A stretch of DNA of 64,000 nucleotides, taken from positions 51,673 through 115,672 of the forward strand of contig JAUNPK010000002.1 of assembly GCA_030536855.1 (NCBI GenBank), given 5' to 3'. A program made the position numbers and the translations under genes. Positions 16,133-24,419 of this stretch are shown here, in pieces (the first letter of the stretch is position 1; each line of letters starts with the position of its first letter). The notes below the pieces were generated by a model, which was not told the DNA's origin, made no database searches, and saw nothing but the letters and a program-made list of their open reading frames with translations. This DNA comes from Eubacteriales bacterium (GTDB lineage Bacteria > Bacillota > Clostridia > Lachnospirales > Lachnospiraceae).

Positions 16133-18502
16133 ATGACAATAAAAGAATTATCAATAGGACAGACAGCAACCATAACAGAGGTTGGCGGTGAGGGAGCATT
16201 AAGACAGCATTTACTTGATATGGGATTGATTCAGGGGGCTGAGGTTACAGTGGTTAAGTACGCACCCATGGGAGATCCTGTTGAAATAAGAATTCACGGA
16301 TATGAGCTGACAATAAGGCTGGACGATGCCGCCCGGATTCAGGTTAAAAATCCCCACAAAGCCCGGAATACAGCCGATGAAGAGAGTAATATACGTAACA
16401 GGGCTGACAGGAATGAGGATAAGAACAGAAAGCCAAGGATTGATCATCCCGGCTTCGGAGAGGGCGGTAAGTATCACGAGAAGGCTACAGAGCATCCGTT
16501 ACCTGATAGTGAGATAATAACATTTGCTTTGGTAGGCAATCAGAATTGTGGAAAAACCACTCTCTTTAATGCGCTTACCGGTTCAAATCAGCATATTGGC
16601 AATTTTCCCGGAGTAACTGTGGACAGAAAGGATGGAGTAATCAAAGGATATAATAATACAAGGATTACGGACCTTCCGGGGATATATTCAATGTCACCTT
16701 ACAGCAGTGAGGAGATTGTTACCAGACAATTCCTTCTTGAGGATAAGCCTAAGGGAATTATAAATATTCTTGATGGCACTAATATAGAAAGAAATCTCTA
16801 TCTCACAATGCAGCTTATGGAATTAAATATTCCTATGGTTGTGGCACTGAATATGATGGACGAAGTAAGACAGAATGGTGGAGCTATAAGAATAAATGAG
16901 ATGGAAAAGCTGCTGGGAGTTCCTGTAATTCCTATATCGGCTGCTAAAGGAGAAGGTATAGAGGAACTTGTAAGTCATGCAATTCATGTGGCAAAATATC
17001 AGGAACTTCCTGAAATTACAGACTTCTGTCCCGATGACAGTGGAGTACACCGTTGTATACACGGAATAATGTCATTGATAAGCGATCATGCCACACAGGC
17101 GGGGATTCCTGAAAGATTTGCCGCGTCAAAACTGGCAGAGGGAGATTCCTTGGTTCTTAAGATGCTGGAGCTTAAACAGAATGAAGAAGAGATGTTGGAG
17201 CATATCATTCTTCAGATGGAAGATGAATGCGATATGGATCGTTCCTCTGCAATAGCTGCAATGCGTTTCAGATACATAGAGGAGGTCTGCCGGGAAACGG
17301 TTGTTAAACCTAAGGAAAGCCGTGAAAGAATAAGAAGCCGTAAGATTGATAGATTTCTTACGGGAAAATATACGGGAATTCCATCCTTTATCCTTATAAT
17401 GGGACTGGTATTTTATCTCACATTTAACGTTATAGGTGCCTGGCTTTCCGGGCTTCTGGATATGGGGATAGAGGCACTTACCAATGTGGTGGATAATTTA
17501 CTTACAATGGCAAATGTTAACAGTGTTCTCCAATCTCTCATAATTGACGGAATATTTAACGGTGTGGGAAGCGTATTAAGCTTCCTTCCTGTAATTGTGA
17601 CCCTGTTCTTTTTCCTGTCTATACTGGAAGACAGCGGATATATGGCAAGAGTTGCATTTATTATGGATAAGGCATTGCGAAAGATAGGACTTTCAGGAAG
17701 AAGTATTGTTCCTATGCTTATAGGCTTTGGATGTACTGTTCCCGGAGTTATGGCAAGCAGAACGCTCTCGTCAGAGAGAGACAGAAAAATGACTATTCTT
17801 CTAACACCTTTTATGAGCTGCTCTGCAAAGGTTCCGATATATGCATTTTTCTCTGCAGCATTTTTTCCGAAGTATGCTGCCATAGTGATGATTGGTCTGT
17901 ATTTCACAGGAATTCTCATGGGAATTCTTATGGCATTCATATTTAAGAAAACGATTTTTAAGGGAGAGGCTGTTCCGTTCGTTATGGAACTTCCTAATTA
18001 CCGTATGCCGGGTGCAAAAAATGTATTGCACCTGTTGTGGGATAAAGCAAAGGATTTCCTTCAAAAAGCCTTTACTATTATATTCCTTGCAACAATAATT
18101 ATATGGTTTATGCAGAACTTTGACATTCGTTTAAATGTGGTTACGGACTCTAAGGATAGTATTCTCGCTGCCGTTGCAAGTTTTATCGCTCCCTTGTTTA
18201 AACCTTTGGGATTTGGCGACTGGAGAATAGCAACTTCACTTCTTACAGGATTTCTGGCCAAAGAGAGCGTTGTTTCAACTATATCAATATTGTTCAGTGA
18301 TGTTGCTGCTTTGACAGCGGTCATTGCTCCTGCAGGGGCATTATCACTTTTGGTTTTCTGCCTGTTGTACACACCTTGCGTAGCAGCAATTGCATCTATA
18401 AAGAGGGAACTGGGAGTAAGATGGGCTCTTACAGTGGTGGTGCTTCAGTGTGTTATTGCGTGGATAGCAGCATTTGTTGTACATTTAATTACCTTTATAT
18501 AG
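16133..18502 (+). CDS. feoB: Ferrous iron transporter, FeoA domain fused to FeoB
   Basis: Residues 1-72 form a FeoA SH3-like domain (MTIKELSIGQTATI...LRQHLLDMGLIQGAEV...IHGYELTIRL). A charged linker leads to the FeoB G-domain with the P-loop GNQNCGKTTLFNALTG, Switch II DLPGIYSMSPYSSEE and the NMMDE specificity motif. The C-terminal half has about eight membrane helices with the two Gate motifs (LPVIVTLFFFLSILEDSGYMARVAF and the GFGCTVPG region). It imports Fe(II). The FeoA-FeoB fusion is 789 residues. The ATG at 16133 follows ATGGAGAAC; the in-frame ATG at 16088 has no site. Confidence 0.94.
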   Translation: MTIKELSIGQTATITEVGGEGALRQHLLDMGLIQGAEVTVVKYAPMGDPVEIRIHGYELTIRLDDAARIQVKNPHKARNTADEESNIRNRADRNEDKNRKPRIDHPGFGEGGKYHEKATEHPLPDSEIITFALVGNQNCGKTTLFNALTGSNQHIGNFPGVTVDRKDGVIKGYNNTRITDLPGIYSMSPYSSEEIVTRQFLLEDKPKGIINILDGTNIERNLYLTMQLMELNIPMVVALNMMDEVRQNGGAIRINEMEKLLGVPVIPISAAKGEGIEELVSHAIHVAKYQELPEITDFCPDDSGVHRCIHGIMSLISDHATQAGIPERFAASKLAEGDSLVLKMLELKQNEEEMLEHIILQMEDECDMDRSSAIAAMRFRYIEEVCRETVVKPKESRERIRSRKIDRFLTGKYTGIPSFILIMGLVFYLTFNVIGAWLSGLLDMGIEALTNVVDNLLTMANVNSVLQSLIIDGIFNGVGSVLSFLPVIVTLFFFLSILEDSGYMARVAFIMDKALRKIGLSGRSIVPMLIGFGCTVPGVMASRTLSSERDRKMTILLTPFMSCSAKVPIYAFFSAAFFPKYAAIVMIGLYFTGILMGILMAFIFKKTIFKGEAVPFVMELPNYRMPGAKNVLHLLWDKAKDFLQKAFTIIFLATIIIWFMQNFDIRLNVVTDSKDSILAAVASFIAPLFKPLGFGDWRIATSLLTGFLAKESVVSTISILFSDVAALTAVIAPAGALSLLVFCLLYTPCVAAIASIKRELGVRWALTVVVLQCVIAWIAAFVVHLITFI

Positions 18503-18521
18503 TTATGTTGGAGATGATTTA

Positions 18522-19469
18522 ATGGGAGTTTATTCGGTATCACAGTGGTTATTATTTTTCTTTATATATTGCTTCGCAGGATGGATATGGGAGAGCTGTT
18601 ATGTATCGGTGAGACAGAAACGATGGGTTAACAGAGGTTTTCTTCATGGACCGTTTCTTCCCATATACGGTTCGGGAGCTATAGTGATTCTTATAAGTAC
18701 TATAGGGGTAAGGAACAGTCCTTTTCTGGTATTCCTCTTTGGTATGATTTCGTCTACAATACTGGAATTTGTCACCGGATGCTGTATGGAAAAATTGTTT
18801 GGCGTAAGATATTGGGATTACAGTAAAATGCCCCTTAATGTGAAGGGACATATATGTGTGTTTGCATCAATAGGATGGGGACTTTTTTCAGTTCTTCTGG
18901 TGTGCTTTGCCCATAAACCCGTAGAGACCGCAGTACTTTTTATTCCAAATACAATTTCTGATATAGTTGCATTTGTATGTGTTGTGGCTATGTCAGCGGA
19001 CTTTACACAGTCATTCAACGAGGCTATGAATCTGAAGGCTGCGTTGGAAAAATTCACCTCAAGCAACGAACAGTTTAAAACCATATCCAGAAGACTGGAA
19101 ATAGCTTCAGCATTTGTAGAGGATGATTACAATAAGTTTAAGGAAAAGATTGCGGAAGTAAGAGCGAAGGGAACGCTGAAGGGCAAGGCCAGGCTGCCTT
19201 TAGAGTATGTGTTGGAGATAAAGAAAAATGTAAAACTTGAGTCTATTCAGGACATGGTGGAAAAGGTTAAAGAGGCTCTTACCAATAAATCAGTTGACGA
19301 GAAGGGCGCAAATCAGATTCTTGAAACTCTTGAAAATGAGAAGCATAAGGTTGGAAGTACATCAACAAGGGAGTATAAGAGCATTTCCAGAATTATCAAA
19401 CGTAATCCCTATACGGTATCCCACAAGCATACAGATGCCTTGAAAGAGATTAAAGAAATTTTCAAATAA
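18522..19469 (+). CDS. Putative ABC-transporter type IV membrane protein (CmpB family)
   Basis: The N-terminal ~170 residues hold about five membrane helices with the family pattern FAGWIWESCYVSVRQKRWVNRGFLHGPFLPIYGSGA, typical of PF06541 proteins annotated as putative ABC-transporter type IV. The C-terminal ~145 residues are soluble, charged and helical, including a long coiled-coil-like stretch (KFTSSNEQFKTISRRLEIAS and following). No ATPase gene is adjacent, so the transport role is unproven. It begins 19 bases after feoB and may ride on its transcript. GGAGATG precedes the ATG. Confidence 0.75.
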   Translation: MGVYSVSQWLLFFFIYCFAGWIWESCYVSVRQKRWVNRGFLHGPFLPIYGSGAIVILISTIGVRNSPFLVFLFGMISSTILEFVTGCCMEKLFGVRYWDYSKMPLNVKGHICVFASIGWGLFSVLLVCFAHKPVETAVLFIPNTISDIVAFVCVVAMSADFTQSFNEAMNLKAALEKFTSSNEQFKTISRRLEIASAFVEDDYNKFKEKIAEVRAKGTLKGKARLPLEYVLEIKKNVKLESIQDMVEKVKEALTNKSVDEKGANQILETLENEKHKVGSTSTREYKSISRIIKRNPYTVSHKHTDALKEIKEIFK

Positions 19470-19523
19470 GTCTATTTACTCCTAAAATTTCAAATACACT
19501 ATAAAAATAGTAATAAAGTACCA

Positions 19524-19551
19524 TTTACATATCACATGATAGTGGTATACT
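19524..19551 (+). promoter_or_regulatory. Promoter of the c-di-GMP riboswitch transcript
   Basis: TTTACA (19524-19529), a 16-base spacer and TATACT (19546-19551) form a good SigA promoter just before the aptamer. Confidence 0.65.
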
Positions 19552-19573
19552 AAACTCATAAAGAGAACAGAAT

Positions 19574-19690
19574 ATTTTGGCAAAACAATCGAAAGGTTGT
19601 GACGCAAAGCCAAGGGTCTTAACCAGGAGATAATCACAAGGGATTCATAGGATGTGATTGTCGAGAGGAATGACAGCCGGTTGCACTGAT
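19574..19690 (+). promoter_or_regulatory. c-di-GMP-I (GEMM-I) riboswitch aptamer
   Basis: The sequence has the GEMM-I landmarks in order: GGCAAAAC opening strand, a CAATC-GAAA-GGTTG hairpin with the GNRA tetraloop, the conserved TGACGCAAAGCC core, GGGTCTTAACC, a variable P3 extended by an AATCACA/TGTGATT hairpin, and GACAGCCGGTTGC closing. The A-rich core and the bulged AGCCGG segment are the ligand-binding parts. A terminator hairpin lies between the aptamer and the next gene, so control is likely by transcription termination. The regulated gene encodes a secreted CAP-domain surface protein, which fits c-di-GMP control of surface functions. Confidence 0.92.
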
Positions 19691-19727
19691 AAGAACTTCG
19701 TAAAGGTTCAATTTATTAAGTTATTTA

Positions 19728-19754
19728 GAGCATCCGGTAAGGGTGCTCTTTTTT
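19728..19754 (+). terminator. Riboswitch expression-platform terminator
   Basis: GAGCATCC pairs with GGGTGCTC (one U-G pair) around a GGTAA loop and is followed by six T residues. It sits after the c-di-GMP aptamer and before the CAP gene, so it is the probable off-switch (or on-switch) element. Confidence 0.88.
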
Positions 19755-19798
19755 GTTGAATGAAAACTAATGGTCATATAAGAACGGGAGAGATTATT

Positions 19799-20695
19799 AT
19801 GAAGAACACAAAGAAATTATTCAAGGTTATAACAATAGCTGCAGGATTTGCAGTATTCGGAATTGGAGCTGCTTGTGCATCTAATGAAGCAGGAAGTGCT
19901 AATTCAGCAGACTTAAAGATAGTTAATACACAGGCTGCTGCTGGAACAGTTGAGGAGTTAAGTACTGAATCGTACAGCCAGGCAATGACACAGGCTACAG
20001 TAAAGACAACAACTGCTGCATCAGAGACAACAACTGCTATAGCAGAAACAACAGCTAGTGTAACAATGGCAACAGAAGCAGTTTCAACAGTTACTGAGGC
20101 TAAGACAGAAGCTAATACAGAGGCTCCGGTATATGAAGAACCGGCAACAGAAGCACCAAGATATGAAGCACCTGCCTTGGCAGCACCTGTAGAGGAAGCT
20201 CCGGCATATGAGGAGCCGGCAACAGAGGCACCAACAGAGGCTCCTGCTCAGTCAGAGGATGATTACTATGCAGGCAAAGCAAGAGTTAATGCAGGTACAT
20301 ATTCATCTTACATCAATCAGGTGTATAACCTTATAAATCAGGAAAGAGCAGCCGCAGGTAAGCAGGCAGTTGCACTTGATTCTTCATTAACACAGATGGC
20401 ATGCCATAGAGCTGTAGAGAATGCTGATAACAACTGCTTCACAATAAGTGGTGGACATCACGTAAGACCTAATGGAAAGAACGCATCTTCAATTTGCTAT
20501 TACTATGGTATATACGGTAGCTATGGTGAGAACATGGGAAGATATCAGATGACTCCACAGGAAATTGTAACAGGATGGCATAATTCAGCTTCACATTATG
20601 CATGTATGACAGATTCAGAATACAACAGAGTCGGTATCGGTGTTGCACAGGATTCAGAAGGTTACTACTACTGGATAGCAATCTTCATGGACTAG
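19799..20695 (+). CDS. Secreted CAP/SCP-domain protein with Thr/Pro/Glu-rich linker
   Basis: The 298-residue protein has an N-terminal signal peptide (MKNTKKLFKVITIAAGFAVF with the G/A-C-A region near residue 25). Residues ~45-150 are a low-complexity linker of ATTEA/TEAP-type repeats rich in Thr, Ala, Pro and Glu. The C-terminal ~125 residues form a CAP domain with YNLINQERAAAGKQAVALDSSL, GENMGRYQMTPQEIVTGWHNSASHYACMTD and IGVAQDSEGYYYWIAIF, covering the usual CAP motifs. No LPXTG is seen. The ATG at 19799 has GGGAGAG upstream. A c-di-GMP-I riboswitch controls it, suggesting a role in surface adhesion or lifestyle change. Confidence 0.9.
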   Translation: MKNTKKLFKVITIAAGFAVFGIGAACASNEAGSANSADLKIVNTQAAAGTVEELSTESYSQAMTQATVKTTTAASETTTAIAETTASVTMATEAVSTVTEAKTEANTEAPVYEEPATEAPRYEAPALAAPVEEAPAYEEPATEAPTEAPAQSEDDYYAGKARVNAGTYSSYINQVYNLINQERAAAGKQAVALDSSLTQMACHRAVENADNNCFTISGGHHVRPNGKNASSICYYYGIYGSYGENMGRYQMTPQEIVTGWHNSASHYACMTDSEYNRVGIGVAQDSEGYYYWIAIFMD

Positions 20696-20784
20696 GCAGC
20701 GGACGACTTAAGTTACAGTTATAAATATTCTTTGTTGTACTTGAAGAACTAATGTGAATTTTACAAGTTAATATGTTATAATAG

Positions 20785-20821
20785 CCCCATCACATTTTAT
20801 CCCGTTGGTGATGGGGTTTTT
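20785..20821 (+). terminator. Intrinsic terminator after the CAP gene
   Basis: CCCCATCAC pairs perfectly with GTGATGGGG around a 14-base loop, followed by TTTTT. A TATAAT-like box lies immediately before it, but the hairpin most simply ends the CAP transcript. Confidence 0.85.
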
Positions 20822-20868
20822 AATATGTATAAAATTTAATATGTAAAATAGGAAACAGGAATAGATAT

Positions 20869-21243
20869 ATGGAGAAACTAATATTACACAATGTTAATAG
20901 TGCAGAAAGGATAATCAAGGCCGCTGCAAATATGCGTATAAAATGTATTATTACAGGGAAAGATGATTACGAGATGACATTGGATAATGTTCTTTGTATG
21001 AAGAAGGATTATAAATCCGGAGACCCTTGTGATTATAATAGCAATGAACGAAGCCTTATTGTTTTTTGTGATGTTACCGACAAACATATGGACAAGTTGC
21101 TGTTCGAGTTAAGGAATAGTGACAGTAATGTGGATTATAAGGCGTGTCTCACAGCAGTTAACAGAAAGTGGAAGCTTAGTATGATGTTAAATCAAATGGA
21201 GCGGGAAAAGCTGTCATATATGAGACAGATAGAGAAAAAATAA
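20869..21243 (+). CDS. DUF3783-like protein
   Basis: The 124-residue soluble protein resembles DUF3783: the core SLIVFCDVTDKHMDKLLFEL followed by VDYKACLTAVNRKWKLSMML is the recognisable part. The N-terminus is a short alpha/beta region. No catalytic motif is visible and the function of the family is unknown. It sits alone between two terminators-bounded genes, about 100 bases before trxA, and could be cotranscribed with trxA. Confidence 0.7.
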   Translation: MEKLILHNVNSAERIIKAAANMRIKCIITGKDDYEMTLDNVLCMKKDYKSGDPCDYNSNERSLIVFCDVTDKHMDKLLFELRNSDSNVDYKACLTAVNRKWKLSMMLNQMEREKLSYMRQIEKK

Positions 21244-21345
21244 TAAAGGTTAAACAGGAAGGCAAGAATAATCAAGTAAGATTAGTAAAGAAATATTAAT
21301 TTATAAGAATTAATAAAAGAGTATAAATCGAAGGAGGATTAAGTT

Positions 21346-21657
21346 ATGGAGATTATACATGTTACCAAGGATACATTTGAACAGGAGGTATTGAAATCGG
21401 ATAAGCCGGTTTTGGTGGATTTCTGGGCTACATGGTGTGGACCGTGCCAGATGCTGGCTCCCATACTTCAGGATGTTGCCAATGAGGTTGAAGATGTTAA
21501 GATTTGTAAGATTAACATTGATGAAGAAATGGAGCTGGCTACTAAGTACAGAGTAATGTCAATTCCTACTTTGCTTCTTTTCAAGAATGGAGAGGTGGCA
21601 GATACAAGTATAGGTTTTATTGGTAAAGATCAGGTACTTAAGTTTATTGGAAAATAA
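21346..21657 (+). CDS. trxA: Thioredoxin
   Basis: The 103-residue protein is a standard thioredoxin: VDFWATWCGPCQMLAPIL carries the WCGPC redox site and SIPTLLLFKNGE holds the conserved cis-proline. It reduces protein disulfides in the cytoplasm. An AAGGAGGA site precedes the ATG with good spacing, and a clean terminator follows. No thioredoxin reductase gene is next to it. Confidence 0.96.
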   Translation: MEIIHVTKDTFEQEVLKSDKPVLVDFWATWCGPCQMLAPILQDVANEVEDVKICKINIDEEMELATKYRVMSIPTLLLFKNGEVADTSIGFIGKDQVLKFIGK

Positions 21658-21670
21658 TTTTTAACCCCCT

Positions 21671-21695
21671 GGGAGGCTTGCGCCTCCCTTTTTTT
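21671..21695 (+). terminator. Intrinsic terminator after trxA
   Basis: A perfect GGGAGGC/GCCTCCC stem with a TTGC loop is followed by seven T residues. Confidence 0.95.
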
Positions 21696-21764
21696 GTTCT
21701 TAATCTATAGGTTAGAAGAAAAAAGATTTTAAGTTGCGTAAAGCACGCAGGATAGGAGGTCTAT

Positions 21765-22781
21765 ATGCATATGGCAGATGCGCTGGTTTCACCGGCAGTT
21801 GCAGGAACAATGTATGTAGCATCAGCAATAGCTGCAGGAATATCAATAAAGAAGATACACCTGGAAGAGAATCCTAAGAAGATTCCCCTGATGGGTGTCA
21901 TGGGTGCATTTGTGTTTGCGACACAGATGATTAACTTCACCATACCGGGAACAGGTTCTTCAGGTCATCTTTGCGGAGGGATGCTATTGTCAGCACTGCT
22001 TGGACCTTATGCGGGATTTCTTACAATGATTGGTGTACTTCTTATACAGTGTCTTATGTTTGCAGACGGGGGCATTCTGGCACTGGGTTGTAATGTGTGG
22101 AATATGGCGTTTTATGGGTGCTTTGTTGGTTCACTTATAATCTGGAGATTCATAATGAAAAAGGGGGCATCAAGAATCAAAATATTTGCAGCCTCAATTG
22201 CAGGATGCATGCTTACATTGCAGATGGGTGCATTTTCCGTGGTTGTGGAAACGATGTGTTCGGGAGTTACGGAACTTCCGTTTAAGACATTCGCGATGGC
22301 TATGCAGCCGATTCACCTCGCAATTGGTCTTGTGGAAGGTCTTATTACAGGATGTGTGCTGATGTTTATATATGAAGCAAGGCCTGAATTGTTATGGGGT
22401 ATCGGAAGAAGTGATTCTTCGAAAAATAACGGGAAACTTACATTTAAAGTTACAATGGCAGTGCTCGCCGTAAGTACTGTAGTAATAGCGGGAGGACTTT
22501 CTTTGGCAGCATCATCCTATCCGGATGGTCTTGAATGGTCTATTGAAAAGCTTACAGGTTCAACAGAGCTTGAAGCTGAAGGCGGTGTATATGAAGATAC
22601 AGCCAATATCCAGAAAGTAACAGCAATTTTTCCTGATTATCAATTGAAAAATTCGGACACGCCTGCAGGAACATCAATTTCGGGAATAGCAGGAGGACTT
22701 ATTGTAGTTGCGCTATGTCTGGCAGGATGTTATATATTAAAATTCGTTAAACATCAGAAGAGAGAACATGAACAATATTGA
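21765..22781 (+). CDS. cbiM: Nickel/cobalt ECF transporter S component with fused CbiN/NikN-type tail
   Basis: The mature N-terminus MHMADALVSPAVAG is diagnostic of CbiM/NikM; the N-terminal Met-His-Met-Ala supplies metal ligands. About seven helices follow, with PGTGSSGHLCGGMLL and the ADGGILALGCNVWNM segment. The C-terminal ~110 residues carry a PDGLEWS motif typical of the NikN/CbiN-like (PDGLE) accessory domain, fused here to the S component. The protein recognises Ni(II) or Co(II) and works with CbiQ and CbiO. It overlaps cbiQ by 14 bases. Linkage to larC downstream argues for nickel as the substrate, by inference. Confidence 0.93.
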   Translation: MHMADALVSPAVAGTMYVASAIAAGISIKKIHLEENPKKIPLMGVMGAFVFATQMINFTIPGTGSSGHLCGGMLLSALLGPYAGFLTMIGVLLIQCLMFADGGILALGCNVWNMAFYGCFVGSLIIWRFIMKKGASRIKIFAASIAGCMLTLQMGAFSVVVETMCSGVTELPFKTFAMAMQPIHLAIGLVEGLITGCVLMFIYEARPELLWGIGRSDSSKNNGKLTFKVTMAVLAVSTVVIAGGLSLAASSYPDGLEWSIEKLTGSTELEAEGGVYEDTANIQKVTAIFPDYQLKNSDTPAGTSISGIAGGLIVVALCLAGCYILKFVKHQKREHEQY

Positions 22782-23574
22782 AAAATCTATTACCGGGGTA
22801 TACAGACTTGATGAAATTGCCCAGAGAGATATCTGGATCAATAAGTTAAGTCCTTTGGCAAAGCTGATTACAACTGTTGCCTATATTGCAACAGTTGTAT
22901 CATTTAATAAATATGATTTTACAGGACTATTAGGAATGATTATATATCTTATAGTCCTTTTTGTGCTGGGAGATATTTCCTTCAAAGAAAGTCTTGTAAG
23001 ATTAAGAATTGTTCTTCCTATAGTCTGTATTGTGGGAATTATTAATCCTTTCATGGATAGAGGGGTTATTCTTACAATCGGAGGTATAGGCATATCAGGT
23101 GGTGTAATATCAATGATAACCCTTATGATGAAAGGGGTGTTTTCGGTGCTGTCATCATACATATTTATTGCTTCCACATCAATTGAAAAAATCGGACATG
23201 CATTTAGGCAGCTCCATATACCGAAAGTTATTGTTACAATGATTCTTCTTATATATAGATATATAATTGTATTTATGAAAGAAGTATTAAAGATTAGTCA
23301 GGCATATAGTCTGAGAGCTCCGGGACAAAAGGGAATTAATATAAAGTCGTGGGGACCATTGGTGGGACAACTGATTTTAAGAAGCTATGACAGGGCAGAT
23401 ATGGTTTACTCATCCATGTGCCTTAGAGGGTTTAACGGAGAATTTCCTGTATCCGATGAAAATTGCGGGGTAAAGGGAGTACTTAAAGGAATACTTTTCG
23501 TGTTAATTGTAGGGGTATATCTGTATGTGTTCAGAAAATATCCTGTTTTTGAAATCGTAGGCGGAATGATGTAA
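22768..23574 (+). CDS. cbiQ: ECF transporter transmembrane (T) component CbiQ
   Basis: The 268-residue protein has about five to six hydrophobic helices and the T-component coupling motifs with the Ala-Arg-Gly type signature: SLRAPGQKGI and CLRGFNGEFP. It links the substrate-binding CbiM to the ATPase CbiO. The start overlaps cbiM by 14 bases with GAAGAGAG as the ribosome binding site, indicating translational coupling. The next gene, cbiO, completes the transporter. Confidence 0.92.
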   Translation: MNNIEKSITGVYRLDEIAQRDIWINKLSPLAKLITTVAYIATVVSFNKYDFTGLLGMIIYLIVLFVLGDISFKESLVRLRIVLPIVCIVGIINPFMDRGVILTIGGIGISGGVISMITLMMKGVFSVLSSYIFIASTSIEKIGHAFRQLHIPKVIVTMILLIYRYIIVFMKEVLKISQAYSLRAPGQKGINIKSWGPLVGQLILRSYDRADMVYSSMCLRGFNGEFPVSDENCGVKGVLKGILFVLIVGVYLYVFRKYPVFEIVGGMM

Positions 23575-23655
23575 TGGCTTTATAGGCGTTTGCGAAACTC
23601 CTATAATGGCTTTGAATGGAGATGATATAAGAAAGGTATACAAGGAAGTGAGAAA

Positions 23656-24372
23656 ATGATAAAAGTTGAGAATGTAAGTTACTCTTATGAAGGTGATGGG
23701 AAAGTATTAAAAAATATAACATTTGAAGCAAAATGCGGTGAGTCCATAGGGATTATCGGAGCCAATGGAGCAGGAAAATCCACCTTATTAAAGACAATAG
23801 TTGGTCTAATCGATGGTTACGAGGGTACTATTTCGGCATTTGATATGGAGGTCAATAAGAAAAATCTTGGAGAAATAAGAAAGAGAATAGGGTATGTATT
23901 TCAGGATTCAGAAAGTCAGCTCTTTATGTCTTCGGTTTACGATGATGTAGCATTTGGACCGAGAAATTACGGCGGAAACAGACAGGAGATTGACAGAATG
24001 GTAAGAGAAGCACTAACGAAAGTTAACGGAGAAAAGCTTATTGATAAAAAGACATATAAGCTGTCAGGTGGAGAAAAAAAGATTGTTTCCATCGCCACAG
24101 CTCTGGCAACGTCTCCGGAGTGTCTGCTTATGGATGAACCTACCATTGCCCTGGATCCTAGAAACAGAAGAAATCTTATAAATCTTCTTAATACATTTTC
24201 ACAGTTAAGAATTATCGCTTCCCATGATCTTGACATGGTTATGGATACCTGTGAAAGAGTGATTCTCATTGATGAAGGAGCTATAGTAGCAGATGGTGCT
24301 GCGGATAAGATTCTCAGGGATAAAGAACTTCTGGAATCCCATGGACTGGAATTACCACTTAGGTTGTTGTAA
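23656..24372 (+). CDS. cbiO: ECF transporter ATPase CbiO
   Basis: The 238 residues hold a full ABC ATPase: Walker A GANGAGKSTLL, Q-loop YVFQDSESQLF (the QDxxxQ form typical of ECF ATPases), signature LSGGEKKIVSIA, Walker B CLLMDEPT and the H-loop SHDLDMV. It powers nickel/cobalt import with CbiM and CbiQ. It lies 80 bases after cbiQ with AGGAAG upstream of the ATG, and 47 bases before larC, so the four genes look like one operon. Confidence 0.94.
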   Translation: MIKVENVSYSYEGDGKVLKNITFEAKCGESIGIIGANGAGKSTLLKTIVGLIDGYEGTISAFDMEVNKKNLGEIRKRIGYVFQDSESQLFMSSVYDDVAFGPRNYGGNRQEIDRMVREALTKVNGEKLIDKKTYKLSGGEKKIVSIATALATSPECLLMDEPTIALDPRNRRNLINLLNTFSQLRIIASHDLDMVMDTCERVILIDEGAIVADGAADKILRDKELLESHGLELPLRLL

Positions 24373-24419
24373 AATAATCTTTAGATTAAAGATTTATGAC
24401 AACGTGGAATGGAGGCTTC

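Noticed and set aside
20745-20790. Promoter for the DUF3783 gene at TATAAT before the terminator
   Set aside because: The TATAAT directly abuts a strong terminator and lacks a properly spaced -35 box; transcription from it would end at once.
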